Positions 44,751 to 45,211 of a stretch of DNA of 45,211 bases are shown here, in pieces. Position numbers and translations under genes: made by a program. Source of the stretch: a virus; the IMG/VR virus record IMGVR_UViG_3300009164_000128, positions 1 to 45,211 of that record. One strand, given 5' to 3'. The number at the start of each line of letters is the position of its first letter. Position 1 is the stretch's first letter. The notes under the pieces are model-generated. The model made no database searches, was not told the DNA's origin, and saw only the letters and a list, made by a program, of their open reading frames with translations.

Positions 44751-45211
44751 TGGCTGATGACATTGTAGTTGAGATACTTAATGAACCTAATGATGTTATT
44801 GAGGTTTCTCACGTTGATGGAACTGCTACTGAAATATTTTATGCTAAAGGTGATCAAGGTGTTCAGGGAATACAAGGTATTCAGGGTATAAAAGGCGATA
44901 CTGGATCAACAGGTGCGACTGGAGTTACTGGTTCGACTGGAGCTACTGGTGCACAGGGTATAAAGGGTGATACCGGTTCACAAGGTATTCAGGGTCCTAC
45001 GGGTACTACGGGTGCTACTGGCTCTACTGGTCCTACTGGTTTAACTGGTTCTGCTGGTCCACAGGGTCCACAAGGTATTCAAGGTACGGCTGGGGCTACT
45101 GGTTCTACTGGGGCTACTGGAGCTACTGGACCGCAAGGTCCGCAAGGTGTAAAAGGTGATACTGGGGCTACAGGTGCTTCGGGTGGTTCGAGTTCGCATT
45201 ATCATTACAAG
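44750..45211 (+). CDS. Collagen-like tail fibre protein, truncated by the window edge
   Basis: The 154 visible residues begin [20 protein letters not shown] and then have about 35 Gly-X-Y triplets ([19 protein letters not shown] and onward) forming a collagen-like stalk. The sequence ends [13 protein letters not shown] at the last base with no stop, so the receptor-binding part lies beyond the edge. Collagen repeats trimerise. The 9-base triplet repeats make assembly here difficult. Confidence 0.85.
   Translation, partial: MADDIVVEILNEPNDVIEVSHVDGTATEIFYAKGDQGVQGIQGIQGIKGDTGSTGATGVTGSTGATGAQGIKGDTGSQGIQGPTGTTGATGSTGPTGLTGSAGPQGPQGIQGTAGATGSTGATGATGPQGPQGVKGDTGATGASGGSSSHYHYK

Noticed and set aside
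1-45211. CRISPR array, transposon or integrase
   Set aside because: No spaced palindromic repeat array, transposase or recombinase motif was seen; the PPVIVE and collagen repeats are coding.

Overview
The window is most of the genome of a tailed bacteriophage with siphovirus-type tail genes (long tape measure, tail tube, G/GT chaperones, no sheath gene). The host is probably an actinobacterium. The evidence is a WhiB-family gene, a perfect actinobacterial-type LexA box, leaderless late genes and late-gene families typical of actinophages. The AT-rich composition would fit a low-GC freshwater actinobacterium, but that is inference. No integrase, DNA polymerase or canonical tRNA gene was found.

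Layout. (1) 1-14568, rightward: end of a fibre-like gene, head-tail connector and neck genes, tail terminator, tail tube, tail assembly chaperones with a -1 frameshift, tape measure, distal tail and fibre genes. These are followed by a lysis block: M23 endolysin, holin, secreted PA14/proline-repeat protein and two small membrane proteins. (2) 14565-35362, leftward: the early and replication arm, read right to left. It holds a class II glutamine amidotransferase, about 16 very small overlapping genes, SSB, an SNF2-like helicase, a secreted NlpC/P60 protein, DUF3310, WhiB, PD-(D/E)XK exonuclease, Sak4-like ATPase, a DUF669-like protein, an AEP primase/DUF3987 helicase, an HTH protein, an orphan beta-class DNA methyltransferase, RuvC-like nuclease, metallophosphoesterase, zinc ribbons and a HAD phosphatase. 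(3) 35363-36174: an 812-bp non-coding control region. (4) 36175-45211, rightward: amidoligase, small terminase-region genes, large terminase, portal, protease-scaffold, decoration protein, major capsid, a tRNA-like element, BppU-like and collagen-like fibre genes running off the right edge.

Both window edges lie in fibre-type genes. The order capsid > fibre > connector > tail would be natural across the junction, so this looks like a circularly permuted or nearly complete genome opened in the repetitive fibre region. The two edge reading frames do not join directly.

The most interesting region is 34.3-37.1 kb. A stand-alone class II glutamine amidotransferase and a PF12224-type amidoligase with a nine-cysteine insertion diverge from a dense control region. 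That region holds a perfect consensus sigma70 promoter (TTGACA-N17-TATAAT), two leftward promoters, an 18-bp palindrome, seven copies of TTTGGGAACTCGC, a 17-bp direct repeat and a perfect LexA box (TCGAAC-N4-GTTCGA). A phage-encoded, possibly SOS-linked carboxylate-amine ligation or amidation system is a reasonable hypothesis. Other notable points are two tRNA-like elements with normal T and acceptor arms but aberrant middles, a family of small MxKY-type paralogues, a recurring overlapping stop/SD/start junction, leaderless late promoters, and several cysteine-rich micro-proteins.
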